Virus record (IMG/VR): IMGVR_UViG_3300032315_001487
Span: 1 to 37,321 of that record
DNA from: a virus
Reading direction: 5' to 3' (one strand)
Length of the DNA stretch: 37,321 bases
Below, in pieces: positions 20,815 to 29,454 of this stretch (positions within the stretch are counted from its first letter, which is position 1; the number at the start of each line of letters is the position of its first letter). The position numbers and the translations under genes were made by a program. The notes beneath the pieces were generated by a model. It saw only the letters and a program-made list of their open reading frames with translations. It was not told the origin of the DNA and made no database searches.

Positions 20815-20821
20815 TATTTAG
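20815..20821 (-). promoter_or_regulatory. T4-type late promoter box CTAAATA (minus strand)
   Basis: TATTTAG on the plus strand reads CTAAATA on the minus strand, 33 bp before the gp4 start at 20781. Spacing to its gene is nearly the same as for the plus-strand partner. Confidence 0.6.
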
Positions 20822-20822
20822 A

Positions 20823-21677
20823 GTGGCATTTCCCCGCAGAATCGCAGACATTAAACCACTACTAACTAATCTTGCTCAAACCTCTCATTATGAGGTGCAG
20901 TTTGGCACGCTTCCTCCACAGTTAATGCTTTACCTTTCTAGAAAAGGTATTAATCCAAGATTTATTGCCGAAGGTGCTGGTCTTCTTTGTTACTCTGCCG
21001 TCCTTCCAACAACTACTTTGGGGTCTTTTACGGTTGATGGTAATTATATGGGTGTGCAGGAGAAGTTTGCTCACTCAAGAATCTACTCTGAAATTACTTT
21101 AGATTTTTATGTAGATAGTGACTATCAGATGCTTAACTTTTTGGAATGTTGGATGGAGTTTATTGCAAGTGGGTCTTACAATAATCAAGGTCTCGCTGGA
21201 GAAAATGCTCCTATTAATCAAAATATTAATAATTATTTTGTGAGAATGCAGTATCCACAATATTACAAAGCAAATCAAGTTAGAATACTTAAGTTTGATA
21301 GGGATTATCGTAGAGAAATTGAATACGATTTTAGAGGATTATTTCCTTTAAATATGAGTTCAATTCCTGTTTCATATATGACATCAGACACTTTAAAGGT
21401 TTCTGTTTCTTTCCAATATGATAGATACATTGCAGGAAAAACAAATACCTTTAATCAATTTGTTGCGAGAGACGGAAATAATTTTAACCCTCTTCAACCT
21501 CAAAATATTCCATCTGCTCCACAATCTGCTGAAGATATTTCTAGAAAAGCAAAAGAAACATATACTTTTGGAGTCAGCAATAATCAAGCACTTCAAGATG
21601 CATCCAATACCTTATCTTCAAATCCTTTATCTGCCCAAGCAAATTCAAATTTAATAGGTGAGAGAAGAACGGTCTAA
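20823..21677 (+). CDS. tail-tube-like baseplate protein (gp54/gp19-type)
   Basis: A 284-residue protein. The body is beta-rich with the tail-tube pattern: HYEVQFGTLPPQLMLYLS, GLLCYSAVLPTTTLGSFTVDG, RIYSEITLDFYVDSDYQMLNFLECW, and YDFRGLFPLNMSSIPVSY, followed by KVSVSFQYDRY. The C-terminal ~60 residues are Gln/Asn/Ala-rich and probably flexible. This fold is shared by gp19 (tube), gp48 and gp54. Next to gp26 and opposite gp48, a tail-tube initiator role like gp54 is likely, but the assignment rests on fold pattern and context. It has a late promoter box, and its TAA stop lies in the next one. Confidence 0.65.
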   Translation: MAFPRRIADIKPLLTNLAQTSHYEVQFGTLPPQLMLYLSRKGINPRFIAEGAGLLCYSAVLPTTTLGSFTVDGNYMGVQEKFAHSRIYSEITLDFYVDSDYQMLNFLECWMEFIASGSYNNQGLAGENAPINQNINNYFVRMQYPQYYKANQVRILKFDRDYRREIEYDFRGLFPLNMSSIPVSYMTSDTLKVSVSFQYDRYIAGKTNTFNQFVARDGNNFNPLQPQNIPSAPQSAEDISRKAKETYTFGVSNNQALQDASNTLSSNPLSAQANSNLIGERRTV

Positions 21678-21680
21678 ATA
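21674..21680 (+). promoter_or_regulatory. T4-type late promoter box CTAAATA
   Basis: CTAAATA includes the TAA stop (21675-21677) of the preceding gene and lies 27 bp before the gp26 ATG at 21708. Confidence 0.5.
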
Positions 21681-21707
21681 ATTTTACTGACGTTTTTATA
21701 GGTCATT

Positions 21708-22427
21708 ATGCCTTTACCCAAGATTTCTACACCAACCTATGAGTTGGAAATTCCTTCATTGAAAAAAAGTGTTAAGTATAGACCTTTTCTTGTGAAAGAA
21801 GAAAAAGTTTTAATCATTGCAATGGAAAGTGAAGATCCAAAGCAAATTGCTGAAGCAGTCAAAACAGTAATTGGCAATTGTATCGTCACTCGTGGAATTA
21901 AGATTGAGCAACTTGCAACTTTTGATATTGAATATCTGTTTCTCAACATTCGTGGAAAATCGGTTGGTGAAACTGTTGATGTTTTAATCACTTGCCCCGA
22001 TGATGGAAATACACAAGTTCCCGTAAGTATCAATCTAGATGACATTCAAGTTGAGTTTAGAGAAGATCATTCAAGAGATATCAAACTTGATGATACTCTA
22101 ACTTTGAGAATGAGATATCCATCGATGCAGGAATTTGTCAAGAGTAATTTTATTGCTGGATCTGAAATTTCTGTTGATGAAACATTTGATATGATTATTT
22201 CTTGTATTGAGCAGATTTATAGTGAAGAAGAGTCTTGGTCTTCTTCTGATGTAACAAAGAAAGAACTTAAGGAATTTCTTGAGCAACTAACTTCTCAACA
22301 ATTTAAGGACATTGAGAAGTTTTTTGAAACAATGCCTAAACTTTCTCATATAATTAAGGTGAAAAATCCAAACACTGAAGTTGAAAGTGAAGTAGTGCTG
22401 GAGGGTCTGACAAGTTTTTTCGCCTAG
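21708..22427 (+). CDS. 26: gp26 baseplate hub assembly protein
   Basis: A 239-residue protein similar to T4 gp26 (208) and cyanophage gp26: PKISTPTYELEIPSLKKSVKYRPFLVKEEKVL at the N-terminus (~5-35), FDIEYLFLNIRGKSVGE, then VLITCPDDGN...VSINLDDIQVE and a helical end (FLEQLTSQQFKDIEKFFETMP). It is the T4 hub/bacterio-assembly factor of the baseplate, made with gp51 and gp27-29. It is followed after two bp by the small gp51-position gene. Confidence 0.85.
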   Translation: MPLPKISTPTYELEIPSLKKSVKYRPFLVKEEKVLIIAMESEDPKQIAEAVKTVIGNCIVTRGIKIEQLATFDIEYLFLNIRGKSVGETVDVLITCPDDGNTQVPVSINLDDIQVEFREDHSRDIKLDDTLTLRMRYPSMQEFVKSNFIAGSEISVDETFDMIISCIEQIYSEEESWSSSDVTKKELKEFLEQLTSQQFKDIEKFFETMPKLSHIIKVKNPNTEVESEVVLEGLTSFFA

Positions 22428-22429
22428 GA

Positions 22430-22603
22430 ATGATGCACGAAGACCTTGCATCATATTACAAGACAAATTTTGCTTTGATTCAGCATCATAAATATTCATT
22501 AACAGAGTTAGAAAATCTTATACCTTGGGAAAGAGAAGTTTATATTACTCTTCTCCAACAGTATATTGAAGAGGAAACCCTGAAGAATCAAGCGAATGGA
22601 TAG
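22430..22603 (+). CDS. small gp51-position hub protein
   Basis: A 57-residue ORF: ATG 22430, TAG 22601-22603. An internal ATG follows immediately at 22433. The core LASYYKTNFALIQHHKYSLT and LIPWEREVYITLLQQYIEEE has the shape of small tail-region proteins found after gp26 in T4-like phages (YY...HH..S..E.E..PxER..Y...L...E). It lies where T4 has gp51, the hub assembly catalyst, but is far shorter, so orthology is uncertain. The stop overlaps the ATG at 22596. Confidence 0.6.
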   Translation: MMHEDLASYYKTNFALIQHHKYSLTELENLIPWEREVYITLLQQYIEEETLKNQANG

Positions 22604-24239
22604 GGCAGAAGCTGGTTTAAGAGCACAAACAGGTGAAAAACCAGGTGGTGGGTATTATACTGGCACGGAAAGAATTACCCTTCAAAAATTTTCTTTAGGT
22701 AGAATTACAACTCTCCCAAGAACTGTTTTTGGTGGGCGTGTAGTTTCTGGCGGCGGTGGCGGTGCTGGAGTAGGTGGAGGAGGCGGTGGTGCTGGTGCCA
22801 CTACCGGTGCAGCAATTGTAGTTAGACCTCAAGTCAGTTTAGTTGATAGAGCACAAGACTTAAGAATTCAAACAACACAGCAATCAGTTGGTGGTATTCA
22901 GCAGAGTCTTGATGTGATTCGTGTGCAAGTCACCGACTTAAATCAGGGAGTGCAAAACACTGCCAAATTATTGCAGGCAGAAAGTGCTTTAGAGCAAAAT
23001 CAAGTTAAGCAAGAACAAGAACAAGAAAGAAGACTAGCAGAGCGTAAAATTCGTCTTGGTAAAGAAAGTGCTCTTGAAAGAGGAATTCAAGCGGCACTTG
23101 CAAGACCAATACTCAAACTTCAACAAACTATTACAAGTTTGTTTGACCGTATTATGGGGTCTCTGACAACATTATTCTTTGGATGGCTTACGAATCAAGG
23201 TATTGAAACTTTAAAAGCACTGACTGAAGGAAATAGTAAAAAACTTGAAGAAATTAAAAATAATGTTATTAAGAATGTTTTATATGCAATAGGTGCTTTT
23301 GCTGCCGTTAAAATAGGATTCGGTCTCTTAATGAGAACGATTACTGGATTAACATTGAGATTGACAGGTCTTGTTGCTAGAATTGCTTTAGCACCTTTTA
23401 GATTGGCAGCGTCAGCAATTGGTGGGTTGCTTGGACTTGGGAAGGCAGCATTAAAAGCACCAGCAAAAGCTATTAGTAAAGTTCCTATTACTGCAAGTGG
23501 TGGAAAAGTTTTATCCAGAAGTGGTGGAGTTTTAAACAAATTTTTGGGTGGGGTAAGAGGTCTTGGAAATATTTTTAAAGGTGGTGGGGCAAAGACGGGA
23601 GCAAAATTTGTGCCTGGATTGGGTACAATGATTTCTGGAGCAGCTGCTGCGTATGATTTTTCAAAAGGTGATATTCTCGGTGGACTATTAAATGTGGGTG
23701 GAATGATTCCCGGACCTCCTGGATGGGCATTCACTGCTGGCAGAGTAGGTCTTGAAGGAAAAAGAATGATAGATGCTAATAAACAAAAAACACCAACACC
23801 AACACCAACAAAAGCAAAAGTAAAATCATCGCAACCACAAACACAAACACCCCCACCTACACCAACTGCACAACCACAAACACCCGCAATGCCACCAGCA
23901 TCTGAAATGAAATTCAGTGTGGATACCGCAAATATGTTACAGGCACCAGCACAACCTTTAGCACAAGAAACAGCATCTCCTTATGACACATTAAACATTG
24001 AAGGATTGATTCAAGAAAAACCAGCGGCAAATATGCAGGCACCACCAAAACCAACTACTCCGGTTGGCACATTGCCTGAAGCAAAACCAAACATCATTAT
24101 GGCAGGTGGTGGAAGAGATAGGACACAAACAATGGTAGCACAACAAGAACCATTGACTGATGTGCCATTCATACCATCTTCCAATACTGATAATTTTTAT
24201 GTGCTTTATTCGCAAATGAATTATAATGTGGTGATGTGA
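22596..24239 (+). CDS. large tail/hub protein, possible tape-measure component
   Basis: A 547-residue protein. N-terminal part ~50-68 is a glycine-rich linker (GGGGGAGVGGGG). Residues ~80-165 form a Gln/Glu-rich helical, coiled-coil-like stretch. Then follow hydrophobic helices (LTTLFFGWLTNQGIE, NVLYAIGAFAAVKIGFGLL, IALAPFRLAASAIGGLLGLG) like the membrane-facing parts of tape-measure proteins. Residues ~395-450 are Pro/Gln/Thr-rich. The end PFIPSSNTDNFYVLYSQMNYN recurs in cyanophage structural proteins. Position between gp26 and the gp27-like gene matches T4 gp28/gp29. Tape measure is the best guess, not proven. Confidence 0.6.
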   Translation: MDRAEAGLRAQTGEKPGGGYYTGTERITLQKFSLGRITTLPRTVFGGRVVSGGGGGAGVGGGGGGAGATTGAAIVVRPQVSLVDRAQDLRIQTTQQSVGGIQQSLDVIRVQVTDLNQGVQNTAKLLQAESALEQNQVKQEQEQERRLAERKIRLGKESALERGIQAALARPILKLQQTITSLFDRIMGSLTTLFFGWLTNQGIETLKALTEGNSKKLEEIKNNVIKNVLYAIGAFAAVKIGFGLLMRTITGLTLRLTGLVARIALAPFRLAASAIGGLLGLGKAALKAPAKAISKVPITASGGKVLSRSGGVLNKFLGGVRGLGNIFKGGGAKTGAKFVPGLGTMISGAAAAYDFSKGDILGGLLNVGGMIPGPPGWAFTAGRVGLEGKRMIDANKQKTPTPTPTKAKVKSSQPQTQTPPPTPTAQPQTPAMPPASEMKFSVDTANMLQAPAQPLAQETASPYDTLNIEGLIQEKPAANMQAPPKPTTPVGTLPEAKPNIIMAGGGRDRTQTMVAQQEPLTDVPFIPSSNTDNFYVLYSQMNYNVVM

Positions 24240-24240
24240 T

Positions 24241-26085
24241 ATGGTAGTAGCATCTCCCCTAAATTTAAAAAAAGTTACGACTTCGGCAAGTGATTCTCAA
24301 AAGAAAGTCACTGAAGCACGAAGCTCTGTAAAAAATATTGGTCAGGTTATTCTAAAAAGAACTAAAGTTAAAAGAGAAGCATTCGCACAGACAAATCTCT
24401 TTAAAAAAAGACGAGAGGAAAATGAAAAAAGAATGATGCTTGAGGATGAAATTGAAGCACCAAGAGTTGCTATTCGTCTTGGTGGTCCTCAAAAACTTAT
24501 TCAGGCAACAGGTGTTGGTGGATTTTTTAATCGAATTTTAGGATTTATTGGATACTTATCTGCTGGTTGGTTGATGAATAATCTTCCAACTTGGATTGCA
24601 ATGGGTAAAGAGTTTGTTGCGAGAATTCAAAAAGCAGGTCAAATTCTTTCAGGATTCTTCAATAATACTGTTAAATTATTTGTCAATGTTGGTAATGTTT
24701 TGGGAGCACTTGGTCAAAATCTGTTACAATTTGATTTCTTTGATACTTCAAACCGTGTCAAAACTGCAATGAGTGATTTGAATTTTAGGATGGAAAATCT
24801 TACAAGTCAAATTGAAGAAGCATATGGACTATTGACAACTCCACTTACAGAAGGTAAGTATAGTGGAGAAAAGATTCCTGAAGTGGGTACACAGCAAACT
24901 GATGAAGGTGCTTATGCAGAACCACCACCTTATAGTGGTGGAGGTCTCCCAGATTCAAAATCTGCAGAAATGTATCGTATTGCAGCAGCACTTACGACTG
25001 AAGGTAGAGCAGGACAGTCTGCTGCTGATATAATGCAGGTTGTCGTAAATAGAAAAGCAAGTGGAAGATACGGAAACACTTACACTGAAATATTTTCTAG
25101 ACCTGGACAATTTGCGGGAGTTACTGATGCAAGGAGTGGTGCATCTTTCAAAAAAATAAAAACATTACAAGATGCTGCTAGATGGTCGGGTCAATCTCCA
25201 GCAACTTTATTGGGAATTATAAGAGATATTCAAGATCCGGCAAAACAAGCGTTAGCAGCAAAACATGTTAAAGGTGCTTTAGAATTTAGAGCAGCACCAC
25301 AATATTATTTGAAAAACGGATTGGTACGTGGTGAAATGGGATCTGATGGTAGATTTTATAATTCTGCTTGGCGTGGTAGTGCGGGAGACAATCAATTTTT
25401 ACAACAGTCTGGAAAAGACCCGATGTTGTCAGGTCCAGCTTCATTTAACTTGCCACAACCATCTCAACAACAGTCTCAACCATCTCAACCAATTAAAGGT
25501 AAAACACCAGGATACTCTCAAGCAGTTGCTTTTGGAAAATCTTTACTTTCCAAAGGATATAAAAATATTTGGCAACATCCAGATTTTAATTGGAATTCTG
25601 GATATACTGGGTCGGGAAAGGAAAGAGTAATGCAAAGAGGATATAATTCATATCATAATTATGGAGAAGCTTTAGATATTAGTGCATTTAATGGGGAAGC
25701 AAAATTAGATGCTCTATATGCACAATTAAATAAAAATAGAAGTAAATATGGAATTGCAGAAATACTTTGGAGAACTAGAGGTCATTATGACCATATGCAC
25801 ATTGCATTTAATAAACTTGGATCAACTTTGTCATCATCTGCAATAACTAAACCATCAACACCGGCACAAATGTCTGCACCACCACAACAAACAAATATGG
25901 TGCCATTGTCACTGACGCAGGAAAGAAGGGGTCAAGATATTATGATTATTGAACCTCAACAACAGCAGAATATCATTACTCCTGCATTTGGTGGTGGAGA
26001 TATGTCACCATCTCCAATCAGTGATTTTCAACTGTTAAATAACTTTATCAAGAATAAACTTCTTTTAGATTTAGCATACGTATAA
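24241..26085 (+). CDS. tail-associated lysin: hub N-terminus, SleB-like hydrolase and M15-like peptidase
   Basis: A 614-residue protein. Residues ~1-75 are helical and basic; ~90-200 are hydrophobic helices (FIGYLSAGWLMNNLPTWIAMG) similar in plan to the preceding gene (FFGWLTNQG). Residues ~240-390 resemble the SleB/cell-wall hydrolase domain (YRIAAALTTEGRAGQSAADI with Glu as candidate catalyst, VVVNRK, RPGQFAGV). After a Gln/Pro-rich linker, residues ~420-525 match M15 peptidases: SYHNYGEALDI fits SxHxxGxAxD, with GHYDHMHIA giving the later His ligands. It would cut glycan and peptide bonds in host peptidoglycan during DNA entry. Overlaps the next gene by TAATG. The two enzyme domains are strong; the tail location is inferred. 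Confidence 0.75.
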   Translation: MVVASPLNLKKVTTSASDSQKKVTEARSSVKNIGQVILKRTKVKREAFAQTNLFKKRREENEKRMMLEDEIEAPRVAIRLGGPQKLIQATGVGGFFNRILGFIGYLSAGWLMNNLPTWIAMGKEFVARIQKAGQILSGFFNNTVKLFVNVGNVLGALGQNLLQFDFFDTSNRVKTAMSDLNFRMENLTSQIEEAYGLLTTPLTEGKYSGEKIPEVGTQQTDEGAYAEPPPYSGGGLPDSKSAEMYRIAAALTTEGRAGQSAADIMQVVVNRKASGRYGNTYTEIFSRPGQFAGVTDARSGASFKKIKTLQDAARWSGQSPATLLGIIRDIQDPAKQALAAKHVKGALEFRAAPQYYLKNGLVRGEMGSDGRFYNSAWRGSAGDNQFLQQSGKDPMLSGPASFNLPQPSQQQSQPSQPIKGKTPGYSQAVAFGKSLLSKGYKNIWQHPDFNWNSGYTGSGKERVMQRGYNSYHNYGEALDISAFNGEAKLDALYAQLNKNRSKYGIAEILWRTRGHYDHMHIAFNKLGSTLSSSAITKPSTPAQMSAPPQQTNMVPLSLTQERRGQDIMIIEPQQQQNIITPAFGGGDMSPSPISDFQLLNNFIKNKLLLDLAYV

Positions 26086-27446
26086 TGTCAATTCAAAAGT
26101 CCATATATGAAGAGTTAGTTTTAGAATCGAGCGATCGTAGTCGAACGATTGACATTTCAACAGGTGCGATTTCGATTGATTATTATGAGGATATTTTCTC
26201 TCCAACCATCACGGCAAAAATCAAAGTTATTAACACTGGAAACACAATTGTTGCAGAAGGTGGCACTGGAAGGCAGTCAATTTATAATGGTCTTCCTTTA
26301 AGAGGTGGTGAAAGAGTTTCGATGAAAATTGCAGGCAACTCTGCAACAAATCCTGGACTAGATTTTACAAAAAGAGTTGCAGATTACTTATATGTTTCAA
26401 GTATCACTGATGTAATTTCAGAAACCAATCAAGAAAGTTTTACACTTCATTTGGTTTCTAGAGAAGCAATTACAAATGAAACTGTAAGAGTTGGTAAAAA
26501 GTTTAAGGTTGATAGTGCAATTAGTGATTCTGTAGAAAATATCTTAACAAATTATCTTAAAACCGAAAAAATAGGTACAATTGATAAATCTTCAAACAAA
26601 TATGGATTTATAGGGAATTTGAGGAAACCCTTTACTCTTTTAGTCTGGTTGGCATCAAAGGCAGTTCCTCAATCTTCTGGAAGTGCAACTGCCGGATTTT
26701 TATTCTATCAAACACAGGATGGATTTCAATTTAGGTCTGTCGATGGATTGATTACACAACCACCCAGAACAGATATAAACGATACCCGTGTTGTTTATAC
26801 CTATAATCAGGTCAATCAGGCATATGATGAAAACAACAATAAGGTAAACAATGATTTTAATATTCTCAATTACTACGTCGAGAAAAATCAAAATCTAATT
26901 GAAAAACTCAAGCTTGGTACTTATGCAAGTCATCGAATGTTTTTTAATCCTTTAGATTTTTCATTCTCCAAACCAGAAGAAGGAAAGTTTAAACTTGAAG
27001 ATTATGCTGGAAAGTCAAATAATCTTGGCAGTCAAATTAAACTACCACCACTATCTGATGGTTCTGATTTAACACTGGGAGATGTGCCAACAAGAATTAT
27101 CACTGCAATTTATGACATTGGAACATTGAATCCTGTAACAAGTACCGAATCTTCGACGCAAATTAATTCAGATCAAACTTTATATCAATCTCAATCTTTA
27201 ATGAGATATAATATTCTGTTTACTCAAACTTTGAGTATTATTGTACCATCCAATACAAATTTACGAGCAGGGGATATTATTGAATGTCAGTTTCCAAAGA
27301 TCACACAATCTGATGCAAAAGAATATGACACGGAAACAAGTGGTCTATATATGATTAAGGAATTGTGTCATCACTTTGATGCGAATCGTTCATATACTTC
27401 TATGAAATTAATCAGAGACACCTTTGGAATTAACAAGAAGGCATAA
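26085..27446 (+). CDS. 27: gp27-like baseplate hub protein
   Basis: A 453-residue protein. The N-terminus SIQKSIYEELVLESSDRSRTIDISTGAISIDYYEDIFSP (~2-40) and the domain after (~90-190: VSSITDVISETNQESFTLHLVSREAITNE) have the barrel-rich pattern of T4 gp27/VgrG-type hub proteins, with FLFYQTQDGFQFRSVDGL (~205) as another hallmark. T4 gp27 (391 residues) forms the trimeric torus at the hub top and carries gp5. It sits directly before the OB-fold gp5-like gene, as in phage tail modules. Name given by fold and context. Confidence 0.7.
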   Translation: MSIQKSIYEELVLESSDRSRTIDISTGAISIDYYEDIFSPTITAKIKVINTGNTIVAEGGTGRQSIYNGLPLRGGERVSMKIAGNSATNPGLDFTKRVADYLYVSSITDVISETNQESFTLHLVSREAITNETVRVGKKFKVDSAISDSVENILTNYLKTEKIGTIDKSSNKYGFIGNLRKPFTLLVWLASKAVPQSSGSATAGFLFYQTQDGFQFRSVDGLITQPPRTDINDTRVVYTYNQVNQAYDENNNKVNNDFNILNYYVEKNQNLIEKLKLGTYASHRMFFNPLDFSFSKPEEGKFKLEDYAGKSNNLGSQIKLPPLSDGSDLTLGDVPTRIITAIYDIGTLNPVTSTESSTQINSDQTLYQSQSLMRYNILFTQTLSIIVPSNTNLRAGDIIECQFPKITQSDAKEYDTETSGLYMIKELCHHFDANRSYTSMKLIRDTFGINKKA

Positions 27447-27449
27447 TAA

Positions 27450-29453
27450 ATGATAGACGAGTCACTTCTTAAAAGTAATTTTATTGGTAGAGACGGATTT
27501 CGTTGGTGGATCGGTCAGATTCCTCCTATAGAGGATATGAGTGGTCAAGTAGATGGAAAGGGGTGGGGAAATAGATTTAAAGTAAGAATTATTGGTTATC
27601 ATCCCTATAGTGAAGCAGAACTTCCAAATGAGGATCTTCCTTGGGCACAGTGCTTAATTCCAACTACGGCAGGAAGTGGTGCGGCAAACGTTGCAACTGG
27701 CGTGCAATTGCAACCCGGTGACACTGTTCTTGGATTCTTTTTGGATGGTGATAATGCTCAAATTCCTGTAATTCTGGCAACATTTGGTAGAACTTTTTCT
27801 GTTCCTTCAAAAAATTATCAGTCTCCATTTGTTCCTTTCACGGGATACTCTAGTAAAGTTCAAAAGGCAAAAGTTACTTCAAATCAAACAAACGAAAATA
27901 GAGAAGATTCGAACCCATCGCCTGCAAGCGTTACTGAAGAGCAAGCAGATGTAATATCTCAAAGAGTTGGGTATCAAGTTTTTTCTGAAAATTCTGCAAT
28001 TGGATATCAGGTTCCATTAGCAAATACTGTTAAAAATACAAGAATTGATAAAATCAAATCAATTGTCAAAAATCTTTTAAGAAAATTAAAAACTCTTCAG
28101 GGAAATATTGCAGCGATAGGACAAACAATTCGTCAAGCAGCAGATAAAATTGTAACTTTATGTAATGATTTGATTGGTGGTATGTTTGATGCTTTAATAA
28201 AGGTGCTCATTGATCTTTTAAAACAAGGACTAGATTTACTTTATAAATTAGTTTTTGCACAAGTTCTTGCCGCTACAGGAAATCCAGTTATTGCACATCT
28301 TGCGGGAGTAGCGGCACAAGAAGCAATGGTAATGCCTGTAAAAGCACTTGAAGAGGCATTTTCTTGTATTGCTGGCACCGCAATTGAAACTATGAAGGGT
28401 TTAGTTTTTGACATTCTAAATTCTGCAATAGATAATGTGGATCGTTTTGTAAGTTGTGCAGCGGATCAATTTGCAGGCACACTTCTTAATTCAATTATTG
28501 GAGTACTTGAGTCATTATTTGAAGGTCCTTTAGCAGCGGTTGCAAGTCTTCTTCAATTCTTTTCCGATTTTAATCTTGGAAATATACTCCGCGAAGGAAT
28601 TGGAATACTATCGGAAATGGGAATAGGATTTGCATGTAATCAAAGTTTAGATAATTATAAAGGTCTTGTGAACGAATGGACTGTAGGTGTTGGACCTTCT
28701 GGATCTGTTTCATCATTAACAAGTTCTTTGGTTGATACTTATACCAATGTTCGTGACATAACAAATATTATTAATTCTGGTGTAGATATTACTTCTGTGC
28801 AGGAATGTTTTACTGGCGCTTTACAGTTTGCAAGTCCGCCAATTATTAATATTTTTGGTGGAAGAGGATCTGGTGCATCAGCAATTCCGATTTTTGGCAA
28901 TCTTGTGACAAATTCGGATGGAAATACAACAGCAAGTGTAATTGGAGTGCAATTAACAAATCCAGGATCTGGATATGCTTTCCCACCATTTATTGAAATT
29001 GTAGATGATAATGAACAAGGATATGGTGCTGTAGCAAGGGCGATTATCAATCAGAATAATGAAATTGAATCTATCTATATGGTTTCTGAGGGTGAAAATT
29101 ATTCAGTTGGAGATATTGCAGAATTCTCCGTCTTGAAAGTGTTGGTTGAGAATGGTGGAAGTGGATATGATGATTTAACAACTGTTGTAACTGATAATCT
29201 TGGAAATGAATATAATTATCAAATTGTTGATGGAAAAATCTCTCAAGTCACACCTCTAAATAATATTGTTGATAGTTTGCCTACTCTCAGTATTGAATCT
29301 GATGAAGGATTTGGAGCAATTTTACGTCCAGTAATTGGTGCTCTAAAAGGATCTGGAAATGTTCCTGCTTCTCCAGATGCAGATCCAAATTCTCCAAATT
29401 CTGCAAATCTATTCGCACAACAAGTTCAAACATCCATAGATTGTCCAATATAA
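27450..29453 (+). CDS. 5: gp5-like OB-fold hub protein without lysozyme domain
   Basis: A 667-residue protein. Residues ~10-115 match the gp5 OB-fold: DGFRWWIGQIPPIEDMSGQ, GNRFKVRIIGYHPYSEAELPNEDLPWAQCLIPTT, PGDTVLGFFLDGDNAQIPVILATFG. No T4-type lysozyme insert follows. Instead ~180-330 is long helices (VKNLLRKLKTLQGNIAAIGQ...), and the C-terminal part has glycine-rich beta repeats (LTNPGSGYAFPPFIEIVDD, VENGGSGYDDL, DEGFGAILRPV). T4 gp5 holds OB, lysozyme and beta-helix in one chain; here lysis seems moved to the gene at 24241 and the beta-helix to the next gene. The C-terminal repeats may face the tail or carry an extra spike. Confidence 0.7.
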   Translation: MIDESLLKSNFIGRDGFRWWIGQIPPIEDMSGQVDGKGWGNRFKVRIIGYHPYSEAELPNEDLPWAQCLIPTTAGSGAANVATGVQLQPGDTVLGFFLDGDNAQIPVILATFGRTFSVPSKNYQSPFVPFTGYSSKVQKAKVTSNQTNENREDSNPSPASVTEEQADVISQRVGYQVFSENSAIGYQVPLANTVKNTRIDKIKSIVKNLLRKLKTLQGNIAAIGQTIRQAADKIVTLCNDLIGGMFDALIKVLIDLLKQGLDLLYKLVFAQVLAATGNPVIAHLAGVAAQEAMVMPVKALEEAFSCIAGTAIETMKGLVFDILNSAIDNVDRFVSCAADQFAGTLLNSIIGVLESLFEGPLAAVASLLQFFSDFNLGNILREGIGILSEMGIGFACNQSLDNYKGLVNEWTVGVGPSGSVSSLTSSLVDTYTNVRDITNIINSGVDITSVQECFTGALQFASPPIINIFGGRGSGASAIPIFGNLVTNSDGNTTASVIGVQLTNPGSGYAFPPFIEIVDDNEQGYGAVARAIINQNNEIESIYMVSEGENYSVGDIAEFSVLKVLVENGGSGYDDLTTVVTDNLGNEYNYQIVDGKISQVTPLNNIVDSLPTLSIESDEGFGAILRPVIGALKGSGNVPASPDADPNSPNSANLFAQQVQTSIDCPI

Positions 29454-29454
29454 A

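Noticed and set aside
22487-22494. CATAAATA inside the small gp51-position gene as a late promoter
   Set aside because: It lies about 100 bp before the next ATG, within a coding region, unlike the other boxes at 13-34 bp; chance match in AT-rich DNA is likely.
23195-23734. 179-residue minus-strand ORF opposite the large tail protein
   Set aside because: It is proline-rich because the plus-strand gene is glycine-rich on the same codons; no independent evidence.
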